DNA from: Sphingomonas sanguinis
GTDB taxonomy: Bacteria; Pseudomonadota; Alphaproteobacteria; Sphingomonadales; Sphingomonadaceae
Assembly: GCF_001476905.1 (NCBI RefSeq)
Contig: NZ_LDTE01000112.1
Coordinates: 1 to 56,877 of the forward strand
Direction: 5' to 3'
DNA: 56,877 nt
Within the stretch, counting starts at the first letter, position 1. Every line of letters begins with the position of its first letter. The notes beneath the pieces were generated by a model that had not been told where the DNA came from, searched no databases, and saw only the letters and a program-made list of their open reading frames with translations. The position numbers and the translations under genes were made by a program. Shown here one piece after another: positions 42,115 to 51,190 of the stretch.

Positions 42115-43797
42115 ATGGCTGATTCGTTCGACCTGGGCGAACCGCCCCAGCCTGTGCAGACGCCGGCTAAGGCCGAGGCGTATCGCGTCCTCGCGCGCAA
42201 ATACCGTCCGCAGACCTTCGATGCGCTGATCGGGCAGGACGCGATGGTCCAGACGCTGGGCAATGCGATCAAGCGCGACCGGCTGGCCCATGCGTTCCTG
42301 ATGACCGGCGTGCGCGGGGTCGGCAAGACCTCGACCGCGCGACTGATTGCCAAGGCGCTGAACTGTATCGGTCCCGACGGTAATGGCGGCCCGACCATCA
42401 GCCCCTGCGGTGTCTGCGAGCCCTGTCGCGCCATCGCCGAAGGCCGCCATATCGACGTGATTGAGATGGACGCCGCCAGCCATACCGGCGTCGACGACGT
42501 GCGCGAGATCATCGAGGCGTCGCGCTATGCCGCCGTCTCGGCGCGCTTCAAAATCTACATCGTCGACGAAGTGCACATGCTCTCCAAGAACGCCTTCAAC
42601 GCGCTGTTGAAGACGCTGGAGGAGCCGCCCGCGCATGTGAAGTTCCTGTTCGCCACCACGGAAGTGAACAAGGTCCCGATCACCGTTCTGTCGCGCTGCC
42701 AGCGTTTCGACCTGCGGCGGATCACCGCGGACAAGCTGGCCGATCACTTCGCCAAGATCTGCAAGCTGGAGAATGTCACCGCCGAGGACGAGGCGCTGAT
42801 GCTGGTCGCGCGTGCGGCGGAAGGATCGGCGCGCGACGGTCTGTCGATCCTGGACCAGGCGATCGCCCATGCCGATCTGGAAGGCAGCGGCGTCACGGCG
42901 GCGGCGGTGCGCGAGATGCTGGGCCTGTCCGATCGCGGGGCGGTGCGCGACCTGCTGGGCCTGATCCTGAACGGCGATGGCGCAGGAGCGCTGGCCTCGC
43001 TGCGGCGGCAATATGATTATGGCGTCGATCCGCAATCGGTGCTGCGCTCGCTGCTGGAGACGGTGCACGGCATCACGCTGACCAAGGTCGGCACGCCGCC
43101 CGACGCTGCCCAACCGCTGGAGGAGCGGGCCGCGCGCGAGGAATGGGCGGGCGCGCTCAGCTTCCCCGCGCTGCACCGGCTGTGGCAGCTGTTCCTGAAG
43201 GGCCATGACGAGGTGGCGCGCGCCGCCCTGCCCATCGAGGCGGCGGAAATGGCGCTGCTCCGCGCGATCCACGCCTCGACGCTGCCCGATCCGGGCGAAC
43301 TGGCGCGGCAGCTTCGCGACGGCGGCGTGGCCCCCCCCAGCGCGCCGCAAATCCCGCAAGCTGCGCCCGCTGCCCCCGCGCCGGTCGCCATAGCCGCCCC
43401 GGCCGAGCCCGAGCCGCCCAAGCTGCCCGAGAGCTTCATCGCGATGATCGATCGGCTGGACGACATGGGACAACTGGCGCTCGCGGCACGCTTGCGTCAC
43501 GGCGCGCGCCTCGTGCGGTATAGCCCGCCGGAGGTCGTCTTCAGCGGATCGCGACCCATCGCTACCGATACGCTGAGCGAGTTGGTGGCGGCGCTGAAGA
43601 CCGCCACCGGGCAAGCGTGGCGCATCACGCTGGAGGATGTGCCCGGAGAGCCGACCCTGCACGAACAGCAGATGGCGGCCGAGGAAGCGATCAAGACCGC
43701 CGCGTGGGAGTCGGACATGGTCCGCGCCGCCCGCGAGGCTTTCCCCGAGGCCGAATTGATGGAATGGCCCGGCAAACGCAGTGTGAACGGAGCATGA
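42115..43797 (+). CDS. dnaX: DNA polymerase III subunits gamma/tau
   Basis: DnaX (560 aa) is the clamp-loader ATPase. Walker A is GVRGVGKTSTARL, the zinc cysteines are in CGVCEPCRAI, Walker B is IVDEVHMLSKNAFNALLKTLEEPP, and the sensor is RCQRFDLRR. The C-terminal tau part binds polymerase. No A-rich slippery site for a short gamma form was found. The start at 42115 (MADSFDLGEPPQPVQTPAK) follows 150 bp after SRP RNA. ybaB follows 1 bp after its stop; recR, often next, is not seen. Confidence 0.96.
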   Translation: MADSFDLGEPPQPVQTPAKAEAYRVLARKYRPQTFDALIGQDAMVQTLGNAIKRDRLAHAFLMTGVRGVGKTSTARLIAKALNCIGPDGNGGPTISPCGVCEPCRAIAEGRHIDVIEMDAASHTGVDDVREIIEASRYAAVSARFKIYIVDEVHMLSKNAFNALLKTLEEPPAHVKFLFATTEVNKVPITVLSRCQRFDLRRITADKLADHFAKICKLENVTAEDEALMLVARAAEGSARDGLSILDQAIAHADLEGSGVTAAAVREMLGLSDRGAVRDLLGLILNGDGAGALASLRRQYDYGVDPQSVLRSLLETVHGITLTKVGTPPDAAQPLEERAAREEWAGALSFPALHRLWQLFLKGHDEVARAALPIEAAEMALLRAIHASTLPDPGELARQLRDGGVAPPSAPQIPQAAPAAPAPVAIAAPAEPEPPKLPESFIAMIDRLDDMGQLALAARLRHGARLVRYSPPEVVFSGSRPIATDTLSELVAALKTATGQAWRITLEDVPGEPTLHEQQMAAEEAIKTAAWESDMVRAAREAFPEAELMEWPGKRSVNGA

Positions 43798-43798
43798 T

Positions 43799-44122
43799 GT
43801 GAAGAATCTCGACGAAATCTTGGCGATGGCCCAGAACGTCCAGAACGAACTGGAAAAGGCGCAGGCCAATCTCGACACTATCGAGGTCGAAGGAGTCTCG
43901 GGCGGCGGCCTGGTCAAGGTGAAGGCCTCGGCCAAGGGCCGGATCATCGGCATCACCATCGACGACTCGCTGATGCAGCCGTCCGAAAAGGGCATGCTGG
44001 AGGACCTGCTGGCCGCCGCGATCAACGACGCCCGGACCAAGGCCGATGCCGCCTCGGGCAGCGAAATGTCGAAGATGACCAGCGGCCTGCCGCTGCCGCC
44101 GGGCTTCAAGCTGCCCTTCTGA
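43799..44122 (+). CDS. YbaB/EbfC family nucleoid-associated protein
   Basis: This 107-residue protein is the usual partner of dnaX. MKNLDEILAMAQNVQNELEKAQ, GGGLVKVKASAKGRIIGITIDDSLM and EDLLAAAINDA are typical. YbaB-type proteins bind DNA as dimers. The GTG at 43799 starts 1 bp after the dnaX stop, so the pair is co-transcribed. Confidence 0.93.
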   Translation: MKNLDEILAMAQNVQNELEKAQANLDTIEVEGVSGGGLVKVKASAKGRIIGITIDDSLMQPSEKGMLEDLLAAAINDARTKADAASGSEMSKMTSGLPLPPGFKLPF

Positions 44123-44183
44123 TTTCGGGAACGGAATGTCCGGCCATGGCGTTGCCCCCTCCATCAACAGAGGAGGGAATGTC

Positions 44184-44435
44184 ATGGCCGATGAGCGCGT
44201 TACCGAAACCTATGGCACGCAACAGCCGCACACGACCGTGATCGAGCGCCGCAGCGGCGGCGGCGGGATGGCGATTGCTATCGTGTTGCTGATCGCGGTG
44301 CTGGTTGGCGGCTTTTATTTGTTCAGCCGGGGCGGCGCGGAGAACCGGCGTGACGCGGCGGTGACCTCGGCGGCCAAGAGCGTCGGCGACACCGCCAAGA
44401 AGGCCGGTGACGCGATTTCCGGCGACGCGAAGTAA
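44184..44435 (+). CDS. Small single-helix membrane protein
   Basis: The 83-residue product has a polar N-terminus (MADERVTETYGTQQPHTTVIERR), one membrane helix (GMAIAIVLLIAVLVGGFYLF) and a Lys/Ala-rich tail (SAAKSVGDTAKKAGDAISGDAK) that could form an amphipathic helix. AGGAGGG precedes the ATG at 44184. No family recognised. Confidence 0.68.
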   Translation: MADERVTETYGTQQPHTTVIERRSGGGGMAIAIVLLIAVLVGGFYLFSRGGAENRRDAAVTSAAKSVGDTAKKAGDAISGDAK

Positions 44436-44447
44436 GTTTGGTTAAAC

Positions 44448-44475
44448 AGGGCTTCGTTGCTTGCGGCGAAGCCCT
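44448..44475 (+). other. Hairpin leading into the repeat pair
   Basis: AGGGCTTCG and CGAAGCCCT pair perfectly over 9 bp around a 10-nt loop. It lies 12 bp after the small membrane protein gene and overlaps the first bases of the repeat. It could act as a terminator, though no T tract follows. Confidence 0.5.
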
Positions 44476-44637
44476 CCCCCATCCCCTCCCGCCTGCGGGA
44501 GGGGTGCGATGTCTGGCAATTTTCACCCCATAAGCAACAGGATCGTCGCTCGCGGAAGTGCTTGTCGGTGCCGCCAAGCACGCCCCTCCCGCAGGCGGGA
44601 GGGGATGGGGGAGGGCCCGGTGTCTCACCGAGCCCCC
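44471..44637. repeat. Palindromic repeat pair, perfect 34-bp inverted arms
   Basis: The arms at 44471-44504 and 44583-44616 are perfect inverted copies of 34 bp, and each carries its own 22-bp palindrome (CCCCTCCCGC-NN-GCGGGAGGGG). The right side continues to about 44637 with GGTGTCTCACCGAGCCCCC, matching the right arm at 21553-21607. The left side lacks that extension. It ends just before the mtgA stop. Confidence 0.88.
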
Positions 44638-44638
44638 C

Positions 44639-45313
44639 TCACCGAAGACAGCCATCCAACCCCTGCCGCCGCACCACACCCACATACCGCGCAATCACAT
44701 TGCCATGCTTGCGCACGAAGCCCGTCGGTGCCACCGCCGCGCGCTTCTTGGGCAAAGGCAGCACCGCCGCGATCCGCGCCGCTTCGGTCGGCGTCAGATG
44801 CGACGCATCATGCCCGAAATAGCGCATCGCCCCCGCATTGGCGCCATAGGTCCCGATTCCCGTCTCGGCGAGGTTGAGATAGACCTCCATGATCCGGCGC
44901 TTGCCCCACAGGGTTTCGATCAGGAAGGTGAACCACGCCTCGAAGCCCTTGCGGATATAGCCGCCGCCCTGAAACAGGAAGGCGTTCTTCGCCGTCTGCT
45001 GGCTGATGGTCGAACCGCCGCGAATTCGGCCACCCTTGGCATTGCGATAGGCGGCGCTGGCCATCGCCTTGAAGTCGAAGCCGTGATGCGAACAGAAACG
45101 CGCATCCTCGCCCGCAATGGCCGCGCGCGCCATGTTCGGGTCCATCTCCGACAGGGGCATCCAGTCCTTGGTCACGCCATGCCCGCCGATGACGTCGCCC
45201 AGCATGGTGAAGGTGATGGGCGGCGGCACGAAACGATAGACGCCGACCCATACGACACTGACGATCACAAAGGCGAGCACGGCCTTCAGGGCCCAGCGAG
45301 CGATGCGGAACAT
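44639..45313 (-). CDS. mtgA: Monofunctional peptidoglycan transglycosylase MtgA
   Basis: The 224-residue enzyme polymerises lipid II glycan strands. It has one membrane anchor (WALKAVLAFVIVSVVWVGVY) and the GT51 motifs: AAIAGEDARFCSHHGFDF with the catalytic Glu, GGSTISQQTAKNAFL, RRIMEVYLNLAETG, and EAARIAAVLPLPKK. It lacks the transpeptidase domain, as expected. Its stop lies next to the repeat pair. Confidence 0.94.
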   Translation of the reverse strand: MFRIARWALKAVLAFVIVSVVWVGVYRFVPPPITFTMLGDVIGGHGVTKDWMPLSEMDPNMARAAIAGEDARFCSHHGFDFKAMASAAYRNAKGGRIRGGSTISQQTAKNAFLFQGGGYIRKGFEAWFTFLIETLWGKRRIMEVYLNLAETGIGTYGANAGAMRYFGHDASHLTPTEAARIAAVLPLPKKRAAVAPTGFVRKHGNVIARYVGVVRRQGLDGCLR

Positions 45314-45445
45314 GGGCGGGCTTTAACGAGGTTTGTCGGGCAGGTCACCCGGATTGCCGTCTGCCCATTGACCTTCCCTGGCAAAGGGCCGAACCAGTGT
45401 CGGCACGCTTTACGACAAGAACCGGCTTGACTTGGCGGACTAGCA

Positions 45446-45470
45446 GGCGGCGGGTCGTCAACCCGCCGCC
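45446..45470 (-). terminator. Hairpin after the autotransporter gene
   Basis: GGCGGCGGG pairs perfectly with CCCGCCGCC around a 7-nt loop, 9 bp after the autotransporter stop on the minus strand. There is no T tract, so efficiency is uncertain. Confidence 0.45.
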
Positions 45471-45478
45471 CGCCCCCA

Positions 45479-48400
45479 TCAGAACGCGATCTTCAGACCC
45501 GCGCGATACGACTGGTTGCGCACGTCCGACCGCTCGACCGTCGTGTCGGCCGCAACCGACACCGTGACCCGGCCGCTGCGATAGGACAGGCCCGCAGACA
45601 GCTCGCCCCAGTCGCGGTCCTGGCGCGCCACCGCGAAGGGTACGCGCAGGGCGGTGCCATTGGCGAAGCCGACGAAGCTCGTGTCCGACCGATCGTGGAA
45701 GTCGTGGACATAATAGGCCGAGGCGAAAGGGCGGAGCCCTTGCGCGTTGCCGTCCAGCTGCAACCCGGCGCGGCCCTGGACGCTCAGGAAGTCGTCGCGG
45801 TCATAGACGAGCGCCGGGCCGGTGCCGCGTTCGGGCGTCCGGGTGAAGTCTATGCGGTTGGTCCGCACCGCCACGCGCGGGCCGAAACGCAGTGCCTCGG
45901 TCCCCGCATTATACCCCGCACCGACCTCGGCCGAGAGTGCCAGCGCGTTGTCGCGGGCGCGCAGGTCATAGCCGGTGCCCAGGAAATCGCCGGTGCGCCG
46001 CGTCGACGACTGAAAGACGCCCGCACTGGTCTGCACGTCAAGCGACGGGCCCAGCGATCCGCCCAGGCGACCATAGAGCGTACCCTGGATCAGCTCGCCG
46101 CGCGCCGACTGGCCCAGCCGGATCTTGCCGTCGATCTTGGTATAGGACAGGCCGAAGCCGAGCATGGCGGCGTCGCTGACCCGTGCCTCGATCCCGGTCG
46201 CGACATAGAAGCCGTCGAAGCGATCACGCCCGCCCGGAGCGGTGTTCGGCATCGCCGCGCCCGCCCCGTCGATATAGCCACCCGCCAGATAGATGGCGGC
46301 GTTGTCGGGCAACACGCCCTCGCGCAGCGTGGTGGTCGGCGTGTCGCTGACCATCGCGGCCTGGCCGGGCATGGTGATTTCGTTGGCGGCGAACTCCATC
46401 GGCTTGCCGATCATCGCGATCGATCCGCCCTGGAACCGGTCGGGCGACAGCGCAGCCGTGCGGTCGCGGTAGAAGCGCGCCATATTGTCGGTCGCGGTGG
46501 TGCCGATCGCGCGGCGCATCGTCTCGGTACGCGGGGCGAGCGATTCCAGCGTGCCCTGGATGGTCGCGACGGACTGAAGGTCCAGCCCGCCATAAACCCC
46601 CGCCAGCGACGCATAGGCCGAACGGTTACCATCGAGCAGGCGGCCATAGGCCAGCTGGACCGGCGTTGCCGCCAGGCTGGCATAGGGGCGCGCGGTGATG
46701 CTGGCGGTCACCGCATTGGCGGCATAGCTCAGCTGCGGATAGAGGATGGCGCTGAGCGAAGTCGCGTCGCCGAACGTGCCGGTGACCCCGCCGCTGGTGG
46801 TCAGCACGGTATAGCTGTCGCCATAGCGCGGCACCTGGTTCAGCGGGCGCAGCGTGATCGTCCCGCCGCCCAGCACGGCGCGGTCGGCGACCAGCAGGTC
46901 GGACGTGCCGCTGGCGCCGAAATCGACGACATATTGGCTGCCCGCCGCCAGCGTGGCGGTGCCCGCGACGGTCAGCGTGCCGATCGCCCCGGCATTGCCC
47001 GGCGACACGATGCCCCCGCTCTGCGCGGTCAACGAGGCGATCGTGCCGGTGCCGCCCACGGTGCCGCCCGACGCGGCGGTCAGCGCCGAGCGGACCAGCG
47101 CGCCGTTGATGGTCAGCAGCCCCTGCTCGACCCGCGTCGGACCGGAAAAGCTGTTGCTGGCGGTCAGGATCAGCTCGCCCCCGCCGCGCTTGGTGATCCC
47201 GCCGATATCGCTGGGGAAGCTGGCCAGCACCTCGGCCGAATAACGGTCGCGCGCGTCCTGGATCGCGTTGCTCCAGACATCGATGCCGCCCGTCGGTACA
47301 TTGACCTCGCGCGTCTGGCGCAGCGCGGTCGGGCCTCGCAGCGCGACGTCCATCTGCGGCGCGCCCCAGCCCGATTTCAGGTCGACGCCGCGCCCATCCA
47401 GATCCTTGGAGCTCGACACCAGAATGTCGGAGATCAGCCCGGTATTATAATTGGGGAACCAGCCCATCAGCACGGCGGCAAAGCCCGACACATTGGGGGC
47501 TGCCATTGAAGTGCCGGTCAGCACGCCGTAACCAGGGCCGGTGACCGTCAGGAACTGCTTCAGATCGGCCTGCAACTGGGCATTGGCCTTGGTCAGCACC
47601 GCCTTCGAGAAGTCGACGCCCAGGATATCGGTGTTGTTGGCGACGATGCCGGCCAGGCGGCTGGTATAGCCATCGGGATCGGCGGTCACGAAGCGCGAGC
47701 CATAAGCGAGTGTGATGCCGACCGCCTGCTGCGCGACGAAGCTGCTCTCGGCCTCCTGATCGAACGCGACGCCCGCGCGCTGCGCGGCGGCCTGACGATT
47801 GAGATAGCCGTTCAGGACGTTGATCCAGGCATTGACCGCCGCATTCTGAAGCGCGGCGAGGGTCGTCGCGCTGTAGATCGTCGGATACATGGCGCGGGTA
47901 TATTTCGCGCGGATCGCCGCCCCGTCGAGCGACGAGACGTTGAAGGTCGACACGATCTGGCTGCCCGGCGCGGCGACGCACCAGGTCGCGGTCTGGCCGC
48001 ACAAGCTGGAGCTGGGGTCGGGGGTGCCGTCGGCGCGGTAGTTGGCGACCGACAGCCAGTTGGAGCGCAGGCGCAGGTCGTTCAGCGGGGTGACCGCATC
48101 GATGCTGGCATGCGCGCCCGCATCGTTGCCCGCCGAGAAGACGACGAGGACGTCGTTCTTGAGCACCGGATCGTAAAAGCCGTTGAGATTCTGGGCATAG
48201 GCCGCCTTCGCGGCCGCCAGGCTTTGATTATAGGGCAGCGAGCTGCTGACGCCCCAGCTGTTGTTGATGATGCGCACCTTGCCCGAACTGGCGAGGTTGA
48301 CGATGTTCTCGCGCGGGGTCGAGACGGTCAGGTCGTCGATCACCGCGTCGCGATACCACAGGAAATCGCCCGCCGCGAAATTGGTGTTGGCCGACAAGAT

Positions 48401-48898
48401 GTTCGCGCCATAGGCGTTGCCGAACATCACGCCGTTCGCCATGCGGTTGCCCGCCACGGTCCCGGCGACATGGGTGCCGTGATATTGCCAGGGCAGGCGC
48501 GGATTGACCTGGCCGTCATTGCTGTAACCGGAGACCACATCGGTGCGGAAGCCGGTGATCTTGCCATTCCCGGCAAAGGACGGGTGGTTGAAGATCACGC
48601 CGCTGTCGTTGACGCCGACCGTCTGGCCTGCGCCGTTCAGGCCCAGCACATAGGCATATTCCATGCCCAGAAAGGCCTTAGAATAATCGACCTTGAACTG
48701 CGCGTCGTTGCGCCAGGATGCGAGTGCGGCGTTATAGTCGGTCGTGCGCTGGCCATTGGCCAGATAATAGCCGCCCGAGGGTGGCGGCGGAGGTGTCGCC
48801 CCACTTTGCGCCATTACGGGCAAGGCGGACAAAGATGCGCCTAAGGCCAGGCTCGACAACGCGACACGCAACATTGCCCGATACGACGTCTTGGACAT
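45479..48898 (-). CDS. Subtilisin-like (S8) autotransporter protease
   Basis: The 1139-residue protein has a signal peptide (about 1-30, ending PVMA), a subtilase domain with D98 (VNDSGV), H140 (YHGTHVAGTVAG) and S464 (GTSMAAPNVSG), a passenger with an autotransporter beta-strand repeat (GGGELILTASNSFSGPT, VEQGLLTINGAL), and a C-terminal 12-strand barrel ending in Phe (RAGLKIAF). It is displayed or released at the cell surface. GGGGAG precedes the ATG at 48898. It sits alone, with about 280 bp of non-coding DNA before the GH43 gene. Confidence 0.92.
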   Translation of the reverse strand: MSKTSYRAMLRVALSSLALGASLSALPVMAQSGATPPPPPSGGYYLANGQRTTDYNAALASWRNDAQFKVDYSKAFLGMEYAYVLGLNGAGQTVGVNDSGVIFNHPSFAGNGKITGFRTDVVSGYSNDGQVNPRLPWQYHGTHVAGTVAGNRMANGVMFGNAYGANILSANTNFAAGDFLWYRDAVIDDLTVSTPRENIVNLASSGKVRIINNSWGVSSSLPYNQSLAAAKAAYAQNLNGFYDPVLKNDVLVVFSAGNDAGAHASIDAVTPLNDLRLRSNWLSVANYRADGTPDPSSSLCGQTATWCVAAPGSQIVSTFNVSSLDGAAIRAKYTRAMYPTIYSATTLAALQNAAVNAWINVLNGYLNRQAAAQRAGVAFDQEAESSFVAQQAVGITLAYGSRFVTADPDGYTSRLAGIVANNTDILGVDFSKAVLTKANAQLQADLKQFLTVTGPGYGVLTGTSMAAPNVSGFAAVLMGWFPNYNTGLISDILVSSSKDLDGRGVDLKSGWGAPQMDVALRGPTALRQTREVNVPTGGIDVWSNAIQDARDRYSAEVLASFPSDIGGITKRGGGELILTASNSFSGPTRVEQGLLTINGALVRSALTAASGGTVGGTGTIASLTAQSGGIVSPGNAGAIGTLTVAGTATLAAGSQYVVDFGASGTSDLLVADRAVLGGGTITLRPLNQVPRYGDSYTVLTTSGGVTGTFGDATSLSAILYPQLSYAANAVTASITARPYASLAATPVQLAYGRLLDGNRSAYASLAGVYGGLDLQSVATIQGTLESLAPRTETMRRAIGTTATDNMARFYRDRTAALSPDRFQGGSIAMIGKPMEFAANEITMPGQAAMVSDTPTTTLREGVLPDNAAIYLAGGYIDGAGAAMPNTAPGGRDRFDGFYVATGIEARVSDAAMLGFGLSYTKIDGKIRLGQSARGELIQGTLYGRLGGSLGPSLDVQTSAGVFQSSTRRTGDFLGTGYDLRARDNALALSAEVGAGYNAGTEALRFGPRVAVRTNRIDFTRTPERGTGPALVYDRDDFLSVQGRAGLQLDGNAQGLRPFASAYYVHDFHDRSDTSFVGFANGTALRVPFAVARQDRDWGELSAGLSYRSGRVTVSVAADTTVERSDVRNQSYRAGLKIAF

Positions 48899-49178
48899 GC
48901 AGAACTCCCCCGACCGGATGTCTAACGCCCCGGTCTTCCGCTCCACAGTCTTGCCAGTTCGGCTGGGATGACAATGGCTTTGTTATCGTTAGGAAATTTA
49001 TCGGGATTCCGGTGATAAAATTGTCACATTTCCGACACGCATCTTGTCGGAGAGCGGATTCCCCGCCTTCGCGCCATGATCCGGCGGACAGCCGGGGCGC
49101 TCTATGTTGGCGCTATCATGGCTAGGCATCATCAATGCTTGGGGGCCTCTTGCGGCAGGACAGGCTGTTCTTGGGCTC
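48899..49178. other. 280-bp intergenic region
   Basis: This region carries the autotransporter ribosome site and presumably its promoter. An AT-rich stretch occurs near 48975-49025 (TTATCGTTAGGAAATTTATC) and a small hairpin CCGACA...TGTCGG at 49033-49051. I see no gene in it. Confidence 0.5.
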
Positions 49179-50720
49179 TCAACAAGCGGGCGGTGCCGCG
49201 TCCGGCTTGGGCCGTAGCGGCGCGGCGACGGGGGCCAGCGCCTCCCACTCCTGCACAGCCAGTCCGGCATGGCGGTCCCCAGCCCCTGACGCCTCCATCA
49301 CCGCGCGCAGACAACGGGTCGTGATCGCCGGGAAACGCACCTCCTGAAAACCCTCGACCCCCGTGGGATAGGTCGCGGCGATCCGGTGCCACGCTCCCTG
49401 CCCGCCATCGCGATATTCGAGATGCCAGGCCGCAGGCGGCGCGACGCCCTCGTCCGATCCGGCCGGGTGGTCGGCGAAGAAGCGGATACGCACCGCGTCC
49501 AGGGTAACCGGACGCGGCCAGCGATATTCGATCCAGACGCTGGCCGGATTTTGCGCGGTCCAGTTGCCCCACATGTCGGGCGGCAGCGGATTGTCGCGCA
49601 CCACGCCGTCGTTCAGCGCGGCGATCCAATATTGCACCGGCACCGGCGTGTTGGAGGCGCTGGCCCAGGCCCCGCGTGCGACATTGCGGGTCGGCGGAGG
49701 GGGCGGCGCGGGCGCGCGGCTGGGCGTTACCGGGCGGATGGCGGGCGGAGAGACGCTGTCGTCCCACGTCATCGGATCGATCGCGACGGAGCGGCGGAAA
49801 TGGCCACCGCCCTTTGCGTCCGCCGTATGATAGGTCAGATACCAGCGGCCCTGATATTCCACCGCACCCGCATGGGATGTGGTCGAGGACACCGGGCGCA
49901 GTACCACCCCGCGATAGGTCCAAGGCCCCATCGGCGTCGGCGCGGAGGCATAGGCCTGGCACGCATGATAGAGGGTGGGCGTGCACGGGCTGTCGGGACC
50001 GGCATTGTTGGCGGCGTAGAGCAGATAATAGGTGCCCCGCCGCTTCATCAGCCAGGGCGCCTCGAAGAAACCAGTCGCGCCGGTGACGACCTGCTCGGGG
50101 CCCTTGGGCGTCACCATATCGGAGGCGAGTTCGATCGCGCGCAGCCGCCCGAACGTGCCCCAATACAAATACACGCGGCCATCCGTATCGATCAGGACGG
50201 TAGGGTCGATATTCTGGATGGTGTTGGCGACCGGCACGCTTTGCGACACGATCGGTCCCGCCGGGTGGGCATCGCGCCAGGGACCGGTCGGCCGGTCGGC
50301 GACCGCCACGCCGATCGCGAACCGGTCCTTGGTCCCCGGTGCGGCCGAGCCTTCCCGCTGGAGCACGGGCGCGTACAGATAGAAGCGCCCATCGCGCGCC
50401 TTCACGATCTGCCCGGCATAGGCGCGGCCCGGCTTGGCCCAGGCGAACACCGCCTCCGGCCGGGCGATGGCTGGGTCGTGCCGCCAGGTGCCGCTGGCCG
50501 GGTCGCGGGTCGACAGCAACTGCCACTCGTTCATGATGAAGTCGTTGACGCCGTCCGGCGCCTCGTCGCGCCCGGCCAGAATCCACAGCGTGTCGCCGTC
50601 GACGAACGGCGCGGGATCGGTCGAATAGCTCCGCCCATCGGCCAGGATCGGATTGCCGCGGCTATGGATGGTTTCCGACGCGGCAGGGGCGAGCAGGGCG
50701 GCGAACAGGAACGGGATCAT
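49179..50720 (-). CDS. GH43-family glycosidase with C-terminal discoidin-like domain
   Basis: The 513-residue protein has a signal peptide (about 1-15) and a five-bladed GH43 domain. D35 (STDPAPF), a second Asp in QNIDPTVLIDTDGRVYLYWG and a Glu in FFEAPWLMKRRGTYYLLYA are the likely catalytic residues. A Pro-rich linker (APAPPPPP, about 345) leads to an F5/8-type-C/discoidin-like domain (NVARGAWASASNT...VWIEYRWPRPVTLDAVRIRFF). It should cut arabinose- or xylose-containing glycans outside the cytoplasm. A GntR-type operator-like site lies upstream. Confidence 0.9.
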   Translation of the reverse strand: MIPFLFAALLAPAASETIHSRGNPILADGRSYSTDPAPFVDGDTLWILAGRDEAPDGVNDFIMNEWQLLSTRDPASGTWRHDPAIARPEAVFAWAKPGRAYAGQIVKARDGRFYLYAPVLQREGSAAPGTKDRFAIGVAVADRPTGPWRDAHPAGPIVSQSVPVANTIQNIDPTVLIDTDGRVYLYWGTFGRLRAIELASDMVTPKGPEQVVTGATGFFEAPWLMKRRGTYYLLYAANNAGPDSPCTPTLYHACQAYASAPTPMGPWTYRGVVLRPVSSTTSHAGAVEYQGRWYLTYHTADAKGGGHFRRSVAIDPMTWDDSVSPPAIRPVTPSRAPAPPPPPTRNVARGAWASASNTPVPVQYWIAALNDGVVRDNPLPPDMWGNWTAQNPASVWIEYRWPRPVTLDAVRIRFFADHPAGSDEGVAPPAAWHLEYRDGGQGAWHRIAATYPTGVEGFQEVRFPAITTRCLRAVMEASGAGDRHAGLAVQEWEALAPVAAPLRPKPDAAPPAC

Positions 50721-50753
50721 GCCCCATCTTGGTCCGGCCGGTCGGAATTGTCG

Positions 50754-50769
50754 ATATGGTATACAATGA
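50754..50769. promoter_or_regulatory. UxuR/ExuR-like operator candidate upstream of GH43 gene
   Basis: TATGGTATACAATG resembles the core TTGGTATACCAA bound by GntR-family sugar-acid regulators. It lies about 34 bp before the GH43 start and could also overlap a -10 region (TATACA). No regulator gene is in the window. Confidence 0.35.
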
Positions 50770-50812
50770 TGGGGCTTGACCCGTGCAGGCTGCCCGTCCG
50801 ACTGTCGAGGAC

Positions 50813-51190
50813 ATGAGAGCCCTGTTGTCCCTGTCGCTGGCCTTCGTCCTCGCGCTGGCGGCCACCGCCATCGCCCGGGCGCTCGACCCGACCGTCTTCG
50901 GGTCCTGTTTCGAGGGGAGCTGCGGCTATGCTGCGATGCTGGTCGCGCTGCTGATCACGCTGATCCTCGCGCCGATCCTGTGGGTTCTATTGCGACGGGC
51001 GGGGCCGGTCAGCCGGTTGCTGCTCGGTATCGTGCTGTTCGCGCTGATCGGTCTGTTCCTGCTGCCGACCTTTGTCTGGCTCGTCGGCCTGGCGGCGTTC
51101 GCCTATGCGACTCAGCGCACGGTCCGACGCGCACGGGTCAACGGGCAGCCGATGCGCGACCTGTTCCTCACCCCCCGCCCCCGATCCTAA
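50813..51190 (+). CDS. Small multi-pass membrane protein
   Basis: The 125-residue product has about three membrane helices (RALLSLSLAFVLALAATAIARA, AAMLVALLITLILAPILWVLL, LLGIVLFALIGLFLLPTFVWL) and a basic tail. GAGG 4 bases upstream of the ATG at 50813 supports this start; a GTG at 50783 is possible. No family is recognised. The last 4 bp overlap the convergent gene. Confidence 0.65.
   Translation: MRALLSLSLAFVLALAATAIARALDPTVFGSCFEGSCGYAAMLVALLITLILAPILWVLLRRAGPVSRLLLGIVLFALIGLFLLPTFVWLVGLAAFAYATQRTVRRARVNGQPMRDLFLTPRPRS

Noticed and set aside
42115..43797. Programmed frameshift in dnaX giving a short gamma subunit
   Set aside because: No A-rich slippery heptamer or adjacent strong hairpin was seen in the expected region.
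45695..47509. 604-codon open frame on the plus strand
   Set aside because: It is antisense to the autotransporter barrel and passenger and shows no recognisable protein features.
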